The notes beneath the pieces are model-generated. The model was given only the letters and a program-made list of their open reading frames with translations, ran no database searches and was not told the DNA's origin. Positions 1-8,058 of a stretch of 64,000 nt of DNA are shown here, piece by piece; the stretch's first letter is position 1; every line of letters begins with the position of its first letter. This stretch comes from Ralstonia pickettii DTP0602 (GTDB lineage: Bacteria; Pseudomonadota; Gammaproteobacteria; Burkholderiales; Burkholderiaceae): positions 2,356,001 to 2,420,000 of the forward strand of contig CP006667.1 of the NCBI GenBank assembly GCA_000471925.1. The letters run 5' to 3'. Made by a program: the position numbers and the translations under genes.

Positions 1-158
1 TCGCGCCCCGGCGCGTCCGCCGGCAAGGCGTCGCGGTCGGCGGTGACGCCGCGGATCATCTGGTCGATAAAGCCGGGGCGCGTTGCCTCGGTGCGCTGCA
101 GCAGCATATGCAGCAGGTAGACGCAGGCGCCAAGGCGCGGATCTTGCGAGGATGGCAT
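1..158 (-). CDS. Hypothetical protein, 5' part only (cut by left edge)
   Basis: The reading frame starts at an ATG whose first base is 158 and runs leftward off the window with no stop. A strong ribosome binding site (CAGGAGACGAACC) sits directly upstream. The 52 visible residues begin MPSSQDPRLGACVYLLHML and contain no motif, membrane segment or signal peptide that I recognise. It lies about 140 bp downstream of mnhG on the same strand, so it may be read from the antiporter transcript or from its own promoter. I do not recognise the family; the rest of the gene is needed. Confidence 0.55.
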   Translation of the reverse strand, partial: MPSSQDPRLGACVYLLHMLLQRTEATRPGFIDQMIRGVTADRDALPADAPGR

Positions 159-298
159 GGGTTCGTCTCCTGTGGATGGCTTCCAGGTAGCCGGGATGCA
201 GTATGGCGCCGGCGCTTGCAGAAAGTACAGGACCAAGGCAGTGCGATGATCCGTATCGGCATCTCCGGCCGCTGACCGGCTGACCAAGAATCATCCTG

Positions 299-643
299 CT
301 ACTCCTTGATCCGCGGCAGCCAGCCGCTGCCCCGCGTACGCGGATCCACCGGCAACTGGCGCTGCAGCGCGGCCTTGGCCAGCAAATGCGCGCTGATCGG
401 CGCGGTCAGGAACAGGAACGCAATCACCAGCAGCTCATGCAGGCTGGCATCGCCGCGAAAGCTGAAATACGCCACCGAGGCCAGCACCACGCCGCCCACA
501 CCGAGCGTGGTCGACTTGGTCGGCCCGTGCAGCCGCATAAAGAAGTCCGGCAGCCGGAACAGCCCGATGGCCCCGACCAGCATGAACCCGCTGCCAACCA
601 GCAGCAGCGCGCAAACAATGAATTCCGCAACGGGGTGCAGCAT
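299..643 (-). CDS. mnhG: Mrp-type Na+(K+)/H+ antiporter subunit G
   Basis: This is the small membrane subunit G of a multi-subunit cation/proton antiporter in the inner membrane. The 114 residues form three hydrophobic segments (about 8-28, 41-60 and 65-88). The family signature around residues 24-45 (AIGLFRLPDFFMRLHGPTK) is intact, as expected of MnhG/PhaG. The length is normal for the family. The start is supported by an AGGAGG element 10 bases upstream. It is the last gene of the mnhA-C-D-E-F-G series, 12 bp after mnhF. Whether the complex moves Na+ or K+ cannot be read from the sequence. Confidence 0.93.
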   Translation of the reverse strand: MLHPVAEFIVCALLLVGSGFMLVGAIGLFRLPDFFMRLHGPTKSTTLGVGGVVLASVAYFSFRGDASLHELLVIAFLFLTAPISAHLLAKAALQRQLPVDPRTRGSGWLPRIKE

Positions 644-655
644 CTCCCGGCCCTC

Positions 656-928
656 CTAGTATTCGATGATGTCGCCGCGCTGCAGGTACTTGGACAGCGC
701 CACGGTGCCGACAAAGCCCATCACCGCGATCAGCAGCGCCGCCTCGAAGAACATCGCCGACTCCAGGCGGATGCCGAGCAGCACGATCAGCGCGATCGCG
801 TTGATATTGAGCGTATCCAGCGCCACGATGCGGTCCGGCAGGCTGGGCCCGCGCAGCAGGCGCGCCAGCGTCAGCAGGAAGGCCAGGCCCAGGAGCACCA
901 GGCACACCGGGATCACGATGGCAAGCAT
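656..928 (-). CDS. mnhF: Mrp-type antiporter subunit F
   Basis: A 90-residue, three-helix membrane protein matching subunit F of Mrp/Mnh/Pha antiporters. It has an N-terminal hydrophobic stretch (1-25), the conserved segment RGPSLPDRIVALDTLN at about 26-41, and a C-terminal helix ending KYLQRGDIIEY. The start codon lies inside the end of mnhE, with a 16-bp overlap. This is the usual arrangement for these operons and points to translational coupling. The family role is to help assemble the antiporter and its ion path; no catalytic residues are assigned here. Confidence 0.93.
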   Translation of the reverse strand: MLAIVIPVCLVLLGLAFLLTLARLLRGPSLPDRIVALDTLNINAIALIVLLGIRLESAMFFEAALLIAVMGFVGTVALSKYLQRGDIIEY

Positions 929-1416
929 TGGAAGATCTCCTTCAACGGGGTTTCATAGCGCGACTTGATGCGTTCGACCAGTGCGGCCTCTTCTTCCAGG
1001 TCGAGCACGTGGACCAGCAGCGCGCGGCGATCGTCACTCAGTTCCGCGCAAAGCGTGCCGGGGCTCAGCGAGACGATGCTGATCAGCGCGGTGGTGGCAA
1101 GCTCATGCTCGTCGTCCAGCGGCACCACGATGAAGGCCGGCCGCAGGCGCGCGGTGCGGCCCAGCACCAGGATCGCCACTTCCACGTTGGCCATCACGAT
1201 ATCGATCAGCACATGGATGCTGAGCCGCAGGATCAGGTCGGGACGCGACAGGCGGAACGCACCCAGCACCAGCCAGCGGTCGGCCAGCCGGCCGATGGCC
1301 CAGCCCAGCAACGCGCCCAGCAGCCAGTGCCCGGGGGCGATGCTGTTGGACAGCATCAGCCAGATGACCAGCAGGATCAGGCTCAGCCAGGGATGGGGCA
1401 GCAGGCGGCGCAGCAT
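913..1416 (-). CDS. mnhE: Mrp-type antiporter subunit E
   Basis: A 167-residue subunit E of the cation/proton antiporter. Two N-terminal hydrophobic helices (about 10-50) are followed by a cytoplasmic part. That part contains the typical segments NVEVAILVLG, RPAFIVVPL and SIVSLSPGTL. The length agrees with MnhE/PhaE. The ATG is 3 bp after the mnhD stop and the 3' end overlaps mnhF, so it belongs to the same transcript. An acidic cluster LDLEEEAALVERI lies near the C terminus. The ion specificity is not shown by the sequence. Confidence 0.93.
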   Translation of the reverse strand: MLRRLLPHPWLSLILLVIWLMLSNSIAPGHWLLGALLGWAIGRLADRWLVLGAFRLSRPDLILRLSIHVLIDIVMANVEVAILVLGRTARLRPAFIVVPLDDEHELATTALISIVSLSPGTLCAELSDDRRALLVHVLDLEEEAALVERIKSRYETPLKEIFQCLPS

Positions 1417-1419
1417 GGC

Positions 1420-2961
1420 CTACCTCCCCTGCCCGGGCAGCACCGCCCGCAGGTAGGCGCTACGGTCCAGCAGCTGCGCGGCGGCATCCGCCACGTACTC
1501 GCTGGCCGGCCGCGCCCCTACCGTCAGCACCACGTTGCCCGCCAGCAGCAGCGCGCAGCAGGCGAGCTTGCGCGGATCCGGCCGCACCCGGCCACGCGTC
1601 GCGGCGGGATGGTCTTCATCGAGATACTCGTCGCCTTCCGGCACGCCTCTGGCCTCATGCGGCAACCGCCACAGCAGCCGCGTGCCGGTGCGCGACACGG
1701 CGATCAGCAGCAGCAGGCTCGATACCAGCACCGCGGGCCACAGCGCCGGCATCCACGGCGTCGGTGTGGCACGCAGGATCATGGCCTTGCCGAGAAAGCC
1801 CGACAGCGGCGGCAGCCCCACCGCCGCCACCACGCCGACCATGTACAGCAGCCCAGCCAGCCGCGAGGCGCTGACGAGCGCGCCGTCCTCGCGCGGCTGC
1901 TCCGGCTCCAGCGCATCGGCCAGCAGGAACAAGCCGGCGGTGCACAGCGTGGTGCTGAGCAGGTAGTACATCGCCCCCGCCCAGCCGGCCTGGGTCTGCA
2001 TCGCCACGCAGGCCGACAGCAGGCCGACCGACGCCACCACCAGGTAGCTGGTCATCGCGCGCAGCGACCTGGCGGCCAACGCCCCGATCGCGCCGATGGC
2101 CAGCGTCACTAGCGCCAGCGGGAAGACCCAGTCATGCAGGAACGGCCCCAGCAGCCCCTGTGGCCCGCCAAAGATCAGCGCGTCGCAGCGCAGCATGGCG
2201 TAGATGCCGACCTTGGTCATGATGGCGAACAGCGCCGCCACCGGACCGGTGGCGCTGGCATACGCGCGCGGCAGCCAGAAATACAGCGGGAACAGCGCGG
2301 CCTTGAGCGCGAACACCAGCATCAGCATCGCGCCTGCCGCCACCGCCAGCGGCAGGTCCTGCGGCGGCAGGCCCGCCAGGCGCAGGCCAAGGTGCGCCAT
2401 GTTGAGCGTGCCGGACAACCCGTACAACACGCCGATGGCCACCAGGAAGAACGAGGACGCCACCAGGTTCAGGATCACGTAATGCAAGCCGGCACCGATG
2501 CGCGCGCGTCCCGCGCCGTGCACCAGCAGCGCGTAGGACGCGATCAGCAGGATTTCAAAGAAAACGAACAGGTTGAACAGGTCGCCGGCGAGGAAGGCGC
2601 CGTTCAGCCCCATCAGCTGGAACTGGAACAGCGCATGAAAATGCCGGCCCCGGCGCGCCGTGCCGTCCCCTGCGGCCGCGAGCGCGACGACGGCCAGCAC
2701 CGCGGTCAGCAACAGCATCATCGCGCCGGTGCGGTCGAGCTGCAGCACGATGCCGAACGGCGCGGGCCAGTTGCCGGCCTCATAGACCGCGATCTCACCG
2801 GTGGCCGCCTGGCGCACCAGCGTGACCGCCAGCGGCACCAGCAGCAGCGTCGCCAGCCCGCACACGATCCGCTGCGCGCGCGGGTGCTGGGCCGGCATCG
2901 CGGTCAGCAACGCGCCGGCCAGCATGGGCACCACGATGGGCAGCAGCACGGCGTGGTTCAT
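1420..2961 (-). CDS. mnhD: Mrp-type antiporter subunit D (NADH dehydrogenase ND2/4/5-like)
   Basis: This 513-residue polytopic inner-membrane protein belongs to the proton-translocating subunit family shared with respiratory complex I. It has many hydrophobic helices, the motif GAFLAGDLFNLFVFFEILLI at about 119-138, and LKAALFPLYFWLPRAYA at about 224-240, which carries the lysine and proline typical of antiporter-like channels. A hydrophilic loop EARGVPEGDEYLDED lies near residue 440. The ATG overlaps the mnhC stop by 4 bp, giving coupled translation. Subunit D is one of two candidate ion-translocating subunits, the other being A. Length and order fit the family well. Confidence 0.95.
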   Translation of the reverse strand: MNHAVLLPIVVPMLAGALLTAMPAQHPRAQRIVCGLATLLLVPLAVTLVRQAATGEIAVYEAGNWPAPFGIVLQLDRTGAMMLLLTAVLAVVALAAAGDGTARRGRHFHALFQFQLMGLNGAFLAGDLFNLFVFFEILLIASYALLVHGAGRARIGAGLHYVILNLVASSFFLVAIGVLYGLSGTLNMAHLGLRLAGLPPQDLPLAVAAGAMLMLVFALKAALFPLYFWLPRAYASATGPVAALFAIMTKVGIYAMLRCDALIFGGPQGLLGPFLHDWVFPLALVTLAIGAIGALAARSLRAMTSYLVVASVGLLSACVAMQTQAGWAGAMYYLLSTTLCTAGLFLLADALEPEQPREDGALVSASRLAGLLYMVGVVAAVGLPPLSGFLGKAMILRATPTPWMPALWPAVLVSSLLLLIAVSRTGTRLLWRLPHEARGVPEGDEYLDEDHPAATRGRVRPDPRKLACCALLLAGNVVLTVGARPASEYVADAAAQLLDRSAYLRAVLPGQGR

Positions 2962-3326
2962 GGCCGCGGCTCCTGCTTGTCGCCCACCTCGTCCTGTGAT
3001 TCCGGCCGGCTGGCAGCGTCGACGTGATCGCTGCCGGTCAGTCCCAGCGAGCGCAGCGCCAGCACCACGGCAAACGCCGTCATGCCGAAGGCGATCACGA
3101 TGGCGGTCAGCACCAGCGCCTGCGGCAGCGGATCGGCATAGCTGGCGCCAGGCACGATCACCGGCGGCCGCCCGATCGACAAGCGCCCCATGCCGAGCAG
3201 AAACAGGCTGACCGCATACGACAGTAGCGTCAGCCCCAGCACCACGGGGAATACGCGCTCGCGCAGCAGCAGGTAGATGCCGCAGGCGGTCAGGATGCCG
3301 ATCGTGATGGCGTAGAGGGCGGCCAT
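2958..3326 (-). CDS. mnhC: Mrp-type antiporter subunit C (NuoK-like)
   Basis: A 122-residue protein with three membrane helices, homologous to NuoK and MnhC. It begins MAALYAITIGILTACGIYLL, then RVFPVVLGLTLLSYAVSLFL, then a third helix ending in VVLALRSLGLTG. The frame stays open further upstream, but that part overlaps the 3' end of mnhA and has the composition of a shadow. The ATG at 3326 shares bases with the mnhA TGA, and the product then has the normal family length. The charged C-terminal tail (SDHVDAASRPESQDE) is not conserved in the family as far as I recall. Confidence 0.92.
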   Translation of the reverse strand: MAALYAITIGILTACGIYLLLRERVFPVVLGLTLLSYAVSLFLLGMGRLSIGRPPVIVPGASYADPLPQALVLTAIVIAFGMTAFAVVLALRSLGLTGSDHVDAASRPESQDEVGDKQEPRP

Positions 3327-6130
3327 CAGGCGTCCTCCTCGGCCCGCGCCGGCGGCAGGTTGCGCACGCCCAGGTGCGAGACGATTACCAGCGTGGTGCC
3401 GGTCACGGTGCAGAAGACGCCGAGGTCGAAAATCATCGCGGTCGCCAGCTCCACCTCGCCGATGCCTGGTATGTGGAAATGCCCGAACGCCGTGGTCAGG
3501 AACGGATAGCCGAAGGCCAGGCTGCCCAGCCCGGTCAGCCCCGCCAGCAGGATGCCGCCGCCGGCGATGGCGCGATAGTCCGGTGCGATGCGCGCCTCGG
3601 TCCAGCGCACCCCGTTGGCCACGTATTGCAGCAACAGCGCCACCGACGTGATCAGCGCGGCGACAAAGCCGCCGCCCGGCAGGTTGTGGCCGCGCAGCAG
3701 GATAAAGACCGCCACCAGCAAAGTCAGCGGCAGCATCAGCCGCGCCAGCATCGCCAGCAGCAGCGGATGCGCCTGGCTGGTCCATGGCAGGCCGTCGGGC
3801 GCGGCCGACGGCGTGGGCAGCCGCATGCCCCTGAGCAGCGCCTGCACCGCCAGCCCGGCGATCAGCAGCACGCAGATCTCGCCCATGGTGTCAAAGCCGC
3901 GGAAATCGACCAGCAGCACGTTGACCACGTTGTGCCCGCCGCCGCCGGGCACGGCTTGCTCGATATAGAAGGCGGAAACCGGGTCGTACGGCCGCGTCAT
4001 CACGGCATAGGCGGCCACCGCCAGCAAGGTGCCGCCACCCAGCGCCAGCACCACGTCGCGCACGCGGCGGGGATGGTCCTGGCGCTCCGGCGTTTCGCGC
4101 GGCAGGTAGAAAAGTGCCAGCACCAGCAGCAGGACGGTCACCACCTCCACGGAGATCTGCGTCAGCGCCAGGTCCGGCGCCGAGAAACGCAGGAACACCA
4201 GCGACACCATCAGCCCACACCCGCTCACCAGCACCAGCGCCAGCATGCGCTGCCCGTGCGCGGCCACTACCGCCACGGCCAGCAAGGCAAGCAGCGCCAG
4301 CGCGGCGGCGCCCATCGGGTCCAGCGCGCCGGCGGGGACGCTGCCGGCCAGGGCCTCCAGGTCGGCCAGGAAATACGCCGGCACGGCCAGCAGCGCCAGC
4401 AGCATCCAGCCGATATAAGCCTGCAGCGAGCCGCTTTCCAGCCAGCGCGTGACGGCCCTGGCAAAGCGTTCCAGCCTGCGCATGCCGCTTTCAAAGGTGC
4501 GGCGCGCGTTCAGGTGCTCGATGCCCTGCTGCCAGCGGCGCAGCGCATCGCGGCGCAGGAAGAACAGCGCCGCGCCGCCCGCCATCGACATCAGGCTCAT
4601 CGCCAGCGGCAGGTTGACGCCGTGCCACAGGTTCAGGCTGTACGGCGGCAACGGCGCGCGCAGCGTGGCCAGCGAGGCCGCCGCAAGCAGGTTGCCCACG
4701 GTATGGGCCGGCACCAGCCCCACCACCAGGCAGATCACCACCAGCAGTTCCACCGGCACTTTCATGAAGCGCGGCGGTTCGTGCGGCGGGTAGTTGGGCA
4801 CGTCGGGGCGCAGGCCGCCGAAGAACACGCCGTAGATAAAGCGCAGCGAATACGCCATCGTCAGCGCGCCGGCCAGCGTGGCGGCAGCGGGGATGACCCA
4901 GTTGAATTCGCCCAGCAGGCCCTGCGCCAGCGTTTCGCCGAAGAACATTTCCTTGCTCAGGAAGCCATTGAACAGCGGCACGCCCGCCATCGACAGCGAT
5001 GCCACGATGGCCAGCACCGCGGTATGCGGCATGTAGCGCGCCAGCCCGTGCAGCCGGTCTAGGTCGCGCGTGCCGGTTTCATGGTCGATGATGCCCGCGG
5101 CCATGAACAGCGACGCCTTGAACACCGCGTGGTTGATGATGTGGAAGATCGCCGCCACCGTGCTGAGCTGGGTATCGAGCCCGAACAGCAGCGTGATCAG
5201 CCCCAGGTGGCTGATGGTGGAATATGCCAGCAACCCCTTCAGGTCGCGCTGCAGCAACGCCATGCCGGCGCCGAAGATCAGCGTGGCGAGGCCGGTCATG
5301 CTGACCAGGTAGAACCAACCGTTGGTGCCGTCCAGCACCGGGTACAGCCGCGCCAGCAGGAACACCCCGGCCTTGACCATGGTGGCCGAGTGCAGGTAGG
5401 CCGAGACCGGGGTGGGCGCGGCCATCGCCTGCGGCAGCCAGAAGCTGAACGGGAACTGCGCGGACTTGGTGAACACCGCCAGCAGGATCAGCACCAGCAT
5501 CGGCGTGTAGAGGGGATGGCGCTGCACCTTGCCCGCCTGCGCCAGCACCTCGGACAGCTCGAAGCTGCCGCAGATATGGCCCAGCAGCAGCACCCCGGCC
5601 AGCAGCGCAAGCCCGCCGCCGCCAGTGACGGCCAGCGACATGCGCGCGCCCTGGCGGGCATCGGCGCGCCATGACCAGAAGCCGATCAGCAGGAACGACA
5701 TGATGCTGGTCAGCTCCCAGAACACCACCAGCAACAGCAGGTTGGCGGCCAGCACCACGCCCAGCATCGCTGCCATGAACACCAGCAGCAGGCAGAAGAA
5801 GCGCACCGCGGATTCATTGCGCGCCAGGTAGTAGCGCGCGTAGAGGATCACCAGCAGCCCGACGCCGATGACCAGCAGCGCGAACAGGTAGGCCAGGCCG
5901 TCCAGGCGCAGCGACAGGTCCAGCCCCAGCGCGGGCAGCCATTCCATGCGCCAGCCCAGCGCATGGCCGGGATTGTCGAAGACCGCGCCGCGCAGGCGCA
6001 GCAACAGCACCAGCGCGGCCAGCGGAAATCCCACGATCACCGGCGCTATCAGCCGCGGCGCGCGCACGCCGATCGCCCACGTCAGCGCCGCGGCAACGAC
6101 AGGCAGCGCGATCAGCAGCACCAGCACCAT
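3326..6130 (-). CDS. mnhA: Mrp-type antiporter subunit A fused to subunit B (PhaAB-like)
   Basis: First and largest gene of the antiporter operon, about 934 residues from the chosen ATG. The N-terminal two thirds are the NuoL/MrpA-like channel, with VVFWELTSIMSFLLIGFW, FTKSAQFPFSFWLPQAM and the TATMVKAGVFLLAR-type segment. The last roughly 150 residues match MrpB (ILLRGHNLPGGGFVAALI and HFHIPGIGEVELATAMIFD). No separate mnhB gene exists here, so A and B are fused as in the Pha systems of rhizobia and pseudomonads. An upstream in-frame ATG at 6232 would add 34 basic, non-conserved residues. I prefer the ATG at 6130 because the protein then begins directly with a membrane helix. Confidence 0.93.
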   Translation of the reverse strand: MVLVLLIALPVVAAALTWAIGVRAPRLIAPVIVGFPLAALVLLLRLRGAVFDNPGHALGWRMEWLPALGLDLSLRLDGLAYLFALLVIGVGLLVILYARYYLARNESAVRFFCLLLVFMAAMLGVVLAANLLLLVVFWELTSIMSFLLIGFWSWRADARQGARMSLAVTGGGGLALLAGVLLLGHICGSFELSEVLAQAGKVQRHPLYTPMLVLILLAVFTKSAQFPFSFWLPQAMAAPTPVSAYLHSATMVKAGVFLLARLYPVLDGTNGWFYLVSMTGLATLIFGAGMALLQRDLKGLLAYSTISHLGLITLLFGLDTQLSTVAAIFHIINHAVFKASLFMAAGIIDHETGTRDLDRLHGLARYMPHTAVLAIVASLSMAGVPLFNGFLSKEMFFGETLAQGLLGEFNWVIPAAATLAGALTMAYSLRFIYGVFFGGLRPDVPNYPPHEPPRFMKVPVELLVVICLVVGLVPAHTVGNLLAAASLATLRAPLPPYSLNLWHGVNLPLAMSLMSMAGGAALFFLRRDALRRWQQGIEHLNARRTFESGMRRLERFARAVTRWLESGSLQAYIGWMLLALLAVPAYFLADLEALAGSVPAGALDPMGAAALALLALLAVAVVAAHGQRMLALVLVSGCGLMVSLVFLRFSAPDLALTQISVEVVTVLLLVLALFYLPRETPERQDHPRRVRDVVLALGGGTLLAVAAYAVMTRPYDPVSAFYIEQAVPGGGGHNVVNVLLVDFRGFDTMGEICVLLIAGLAVQALLRGMRLPTPSAAPDGLPWTSQAHPLLLAMLARLMLPLTLLVAVFILLRGHNLPGGGFVAALITSVALLLQYVANGVRWTEARIAPDYRAIAGGGILLAGLTGLGSLAFGYPFLTTAFGHFHIPGIGEVELATAMIFDLGVFCTVTGTTLVIVSHLGVRNLPPARAEEDA

Positions 6131-6469
6131 CGCCGCGGCCTCAAGGGCGACCGGGGGCGGGCCCGGCCGGCGCACGCATGGCGGCGCCCCGGCGGGCCGG
6201 CGTTTCTTTCCAGGCAACAACAGCGACGGCAACGGCGGTCATCGGCAAAGTCCTGTGGGGGCGAGCGTACCCCCTACTGTCCGGATTCTGGGGGCATCGC
6301 GCAAGTCGTGTGTGAAATTTTGCCTGCAGCGCGAAAAAAATCATCGCCCTGCAAAAGAAACTGAAGACGCGCCGCTCCCCATGCTGCGCAGCAGTGTCGA
6401 CGCGTACTACGCTTCGGGGACGATGGTTCCCGGGAAGAAGATGAAGCGGCCGTGGTTCCCTGCAATCGC
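6131..6469. other. Non-coding stretch upstream of the antiporter operon
   Basis: No convincing gene is present. The stretch should carry the promoter and leader of the minus-strand mnh operon. A GGGGG/CCCCC inverted pair lies near 6270-6294, and an A-rich patch with seven consecutive A residues lies near 6334-6340. I could not settle on a -35/-10 pair. Confidence 0.4.
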
Positions 6470-6562
6470 AGCTTCCAGGCGCTGTCGCACCAGACCGCGG
6501 ACCACCGCGAAGCGGAGCAGGCGTTCCTCGAGAAGCGCGCCCCGGTGTTCACCGGCCACTGA
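6470..6562 (+). pseudogene. 3' remnant of an enoyl-CoA hydratase (crotonase) gene
   Basis: In this frame the DNA encodes about 30 residues ending ADHREAEQAFLEKRAPVFTGH followed by TGA at 6560-6562. This is the standard C-terminal tail of crotonase-family proteins; the intact copy at 12541-13305 ends AREGAAAFAEKRKPVWTGK. The frame is open back only to a stop near 6362-6364, has no ATG, and nothing upstream resembles the catalytic core. The rest of the gene has therefore been lost. No insertion sequence is visible at the break. The match is by eye, but the motif is distinctive. Confidence 0.6.
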
Positions 6563-6579
6563 GGGCCGTCAGGCGAACT

Positions 6580-8058
6580 TCAGGCGGACTGGGCCTCCGC
6601 CGACTTGAGCTGGTTGACCAGCGCCACGTAGTCGCGCATGGCCTGCTCGCGCGCAAGCCCGCGGCGCGCGGCCCAGGCGTCGTACTTGGCGCGGCCGACC
6701 ACGTCCATCATGCCAGGCCGCTCGCCGCTGACGTCGCCGACGCTGCCCTGCTTGTAGAGCGCGTACAGCGCCAGCAGCGTGTCGTTGTCGGGGGCCTGGC
6801 GCAGCGTCTTCGACAGCGCCACGGCGGCCTCGAAGGCCTTTTCGGCAGGGCTCGGGCCCTGCACCGCCGGCGCGCCGCCGAAATGCGCGTCTTCGAGCGC
6901 GATCTCGTCCGGGAACCAGCGCCCTTCCAGCAGCTTGCCGTCGCGCAGCGCAAATGCCAGCACGCCCTGCGAGGCCAGCGCGCCGCTGCGCAGCGTTGCC
7001 GGCACCACCGCCATGCCGGTATTGAGCACCGGCGCGCCGAAGGCCGTGAACGCGAGCCCGCCATCGGCCCATGCCCGCAGCCGCGCCAGGCCGCGCTCGC
7101 CACGATAAACGCCGGTGGTGCGGTTGGCGCCCGGCTGGAACCACGCGAAATCGCCCTTGCCGCGCGCATACAGCGACGTGAAATCGCCCTGCTCCAGGTC
7201 GGAGCGCGCGGCGCCGAGCAGTTCGCCCATCTGTGCCGGGCTCATGCGCGCATCGTCGCTGGCCATGCCCAGCGACGTGCCGACGCTGGCCTCGAAGAAC
7301 TCCAGCACGTGCCTCGCCACCAGCTCGCGGTCGTTGTCGACGCACACCATGTGGTAGCTGTCTTCCAGCACCAGCATGCGCGCCTGCCCGGCCCGCTTGC
7401 CCTGCCCGATCTGCTCGACCAGGTAGTTGGCCGAGCGCAGGCTGGTCAGCTCGTCCAGCCGCGCATGCACCACCAGCGTCGGGCAGGTGATGCGCTGCAG
7501 GCCCTTGCGCACGAAGCCGCGCAGCCGGTCCACCTCGCGGATGCAGGCGAGCGGCACCCACTGGTAGTGGAAGTTCTCGCCGCGCGCGAACTTGGCCTTG
7601 ACGATCTCGCGCAACTGCTCGTTCTTGATGCCGTAGGGTTCTTCCTCTTCCACCTTCATCCGGTTCGGCACGCCCGGCACCTGGTAGAGCAGCGCGCGCA
7701 GGCCGCGATACCACGGCGTGGCCCAGCCGTCGATATAGACCGGCGGCGCCAGCGCCACCAGCCGGCCCTTGCTGTGCTGCTCGCGCTTGACGGTTTCCAC
7801 CGCCAGCAGCGCGCCCATGCACATGCCCATCACATGCAGGGTCTCATGCTGGTCGACGATCTCGCGGTATTTGGTGCGCACCGCTTCAAGCCAGTCTTCG
7901 GCGCGCACGCCGCACAGGTCTTCCGGCCGCGAGCCATGGCCGGGCAGCGTCAGCGAATGCGTGACGAAGCCGGCGCGCTTCAGGCGCTTGTGCATCGAGC
8001 CCAGGTCATACTGCGTGCCGCCCAGGCCGTGGATCAGGAACACGCCCGGCTCAGCCAT
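6580..8058 (-). CDS. Alpha/beta-hydrolase with Cys nucleophile, NTF2-like middle and C-terminal acyl-CoA-binding domain
   Basis: A 492-residue protein with three parts. Residues 1-265 are an alpha/beta hydrolase: oxyanion-hole motif HGLGG near 10-14, and a nucleophile elbow GMCMG with Cys80 in place of the usual Ser. Asp202 (HARLDELTS) and His236 (DSYHM) complete a Cys-Asp-His triad, as in PHA synthases. Residues of about 275-395 look like a SnoaL/NTF2-like domain. Residues of about 400-487 match acyl-CoA-binding protein (LYALYKQGSVGDV, then KYDAWAARRGL). No signal peptide, so cytoplasmic. The 5' end overlaps the MASE1-PAS gene by 8 bp. An acyl-CoA thioesterase or acyltransferase is my inference; no substrate is visible. 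Confidence 0.8.
   Translation of the reverse strand: MAEPGVFLIHGLGGTQYDLGSMHKRLKRAGFVTHSLTLPGHGSRPEDLCGVRAEDWLEAVRTKYREIVDQHETLHVMGMCMGALLAVETVKREQHSKGRLVALAPPVYIDGWATPWYRGLRALLYQVPGVPNRMKVEEEEPYGIKNEQLREIVKAKFARGENFHYQWVPLACIREVDRLRGFVRKGLQRITCPTLVVHARLDELTSLRSANYLVEQIGQGKRAGQARMLVLEDSYHMVCVDNDRELVARHVLEFFEASVGTSLGMASDDARMSPAQMGELLGAARSDLEQGDFTSLYARGKGDFAWFQPGANRTTGVYRGERGLARLRAWADGGLAFTAFGAPVLNTGMAVVPATLRSGALASQGVLAFALRDGKLLEGRWFPDEIALEDAHFGGAPAVQGPSPAEKAFEAAVALSKTLRQAPDNDTLLALYALYKQGSVGDVSGERPGMMDVVGRAKYDAWAARRGLAREQAMRDYVALVNQLKSAEAQSA

Noticed and set aside
3327..3785. Upstream extension of mnhC
   Set aside because: It overlaps the end of mnhA, is Arg/Ala/Gly-rich and exceeds the family length; the ATG at 3326 is better.
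3374..5062. Plus-strand open frame opposite mnhA
   Set aside because: Gln/His/Arg-rich shadow of a membrane protein gene; no ribosome site.
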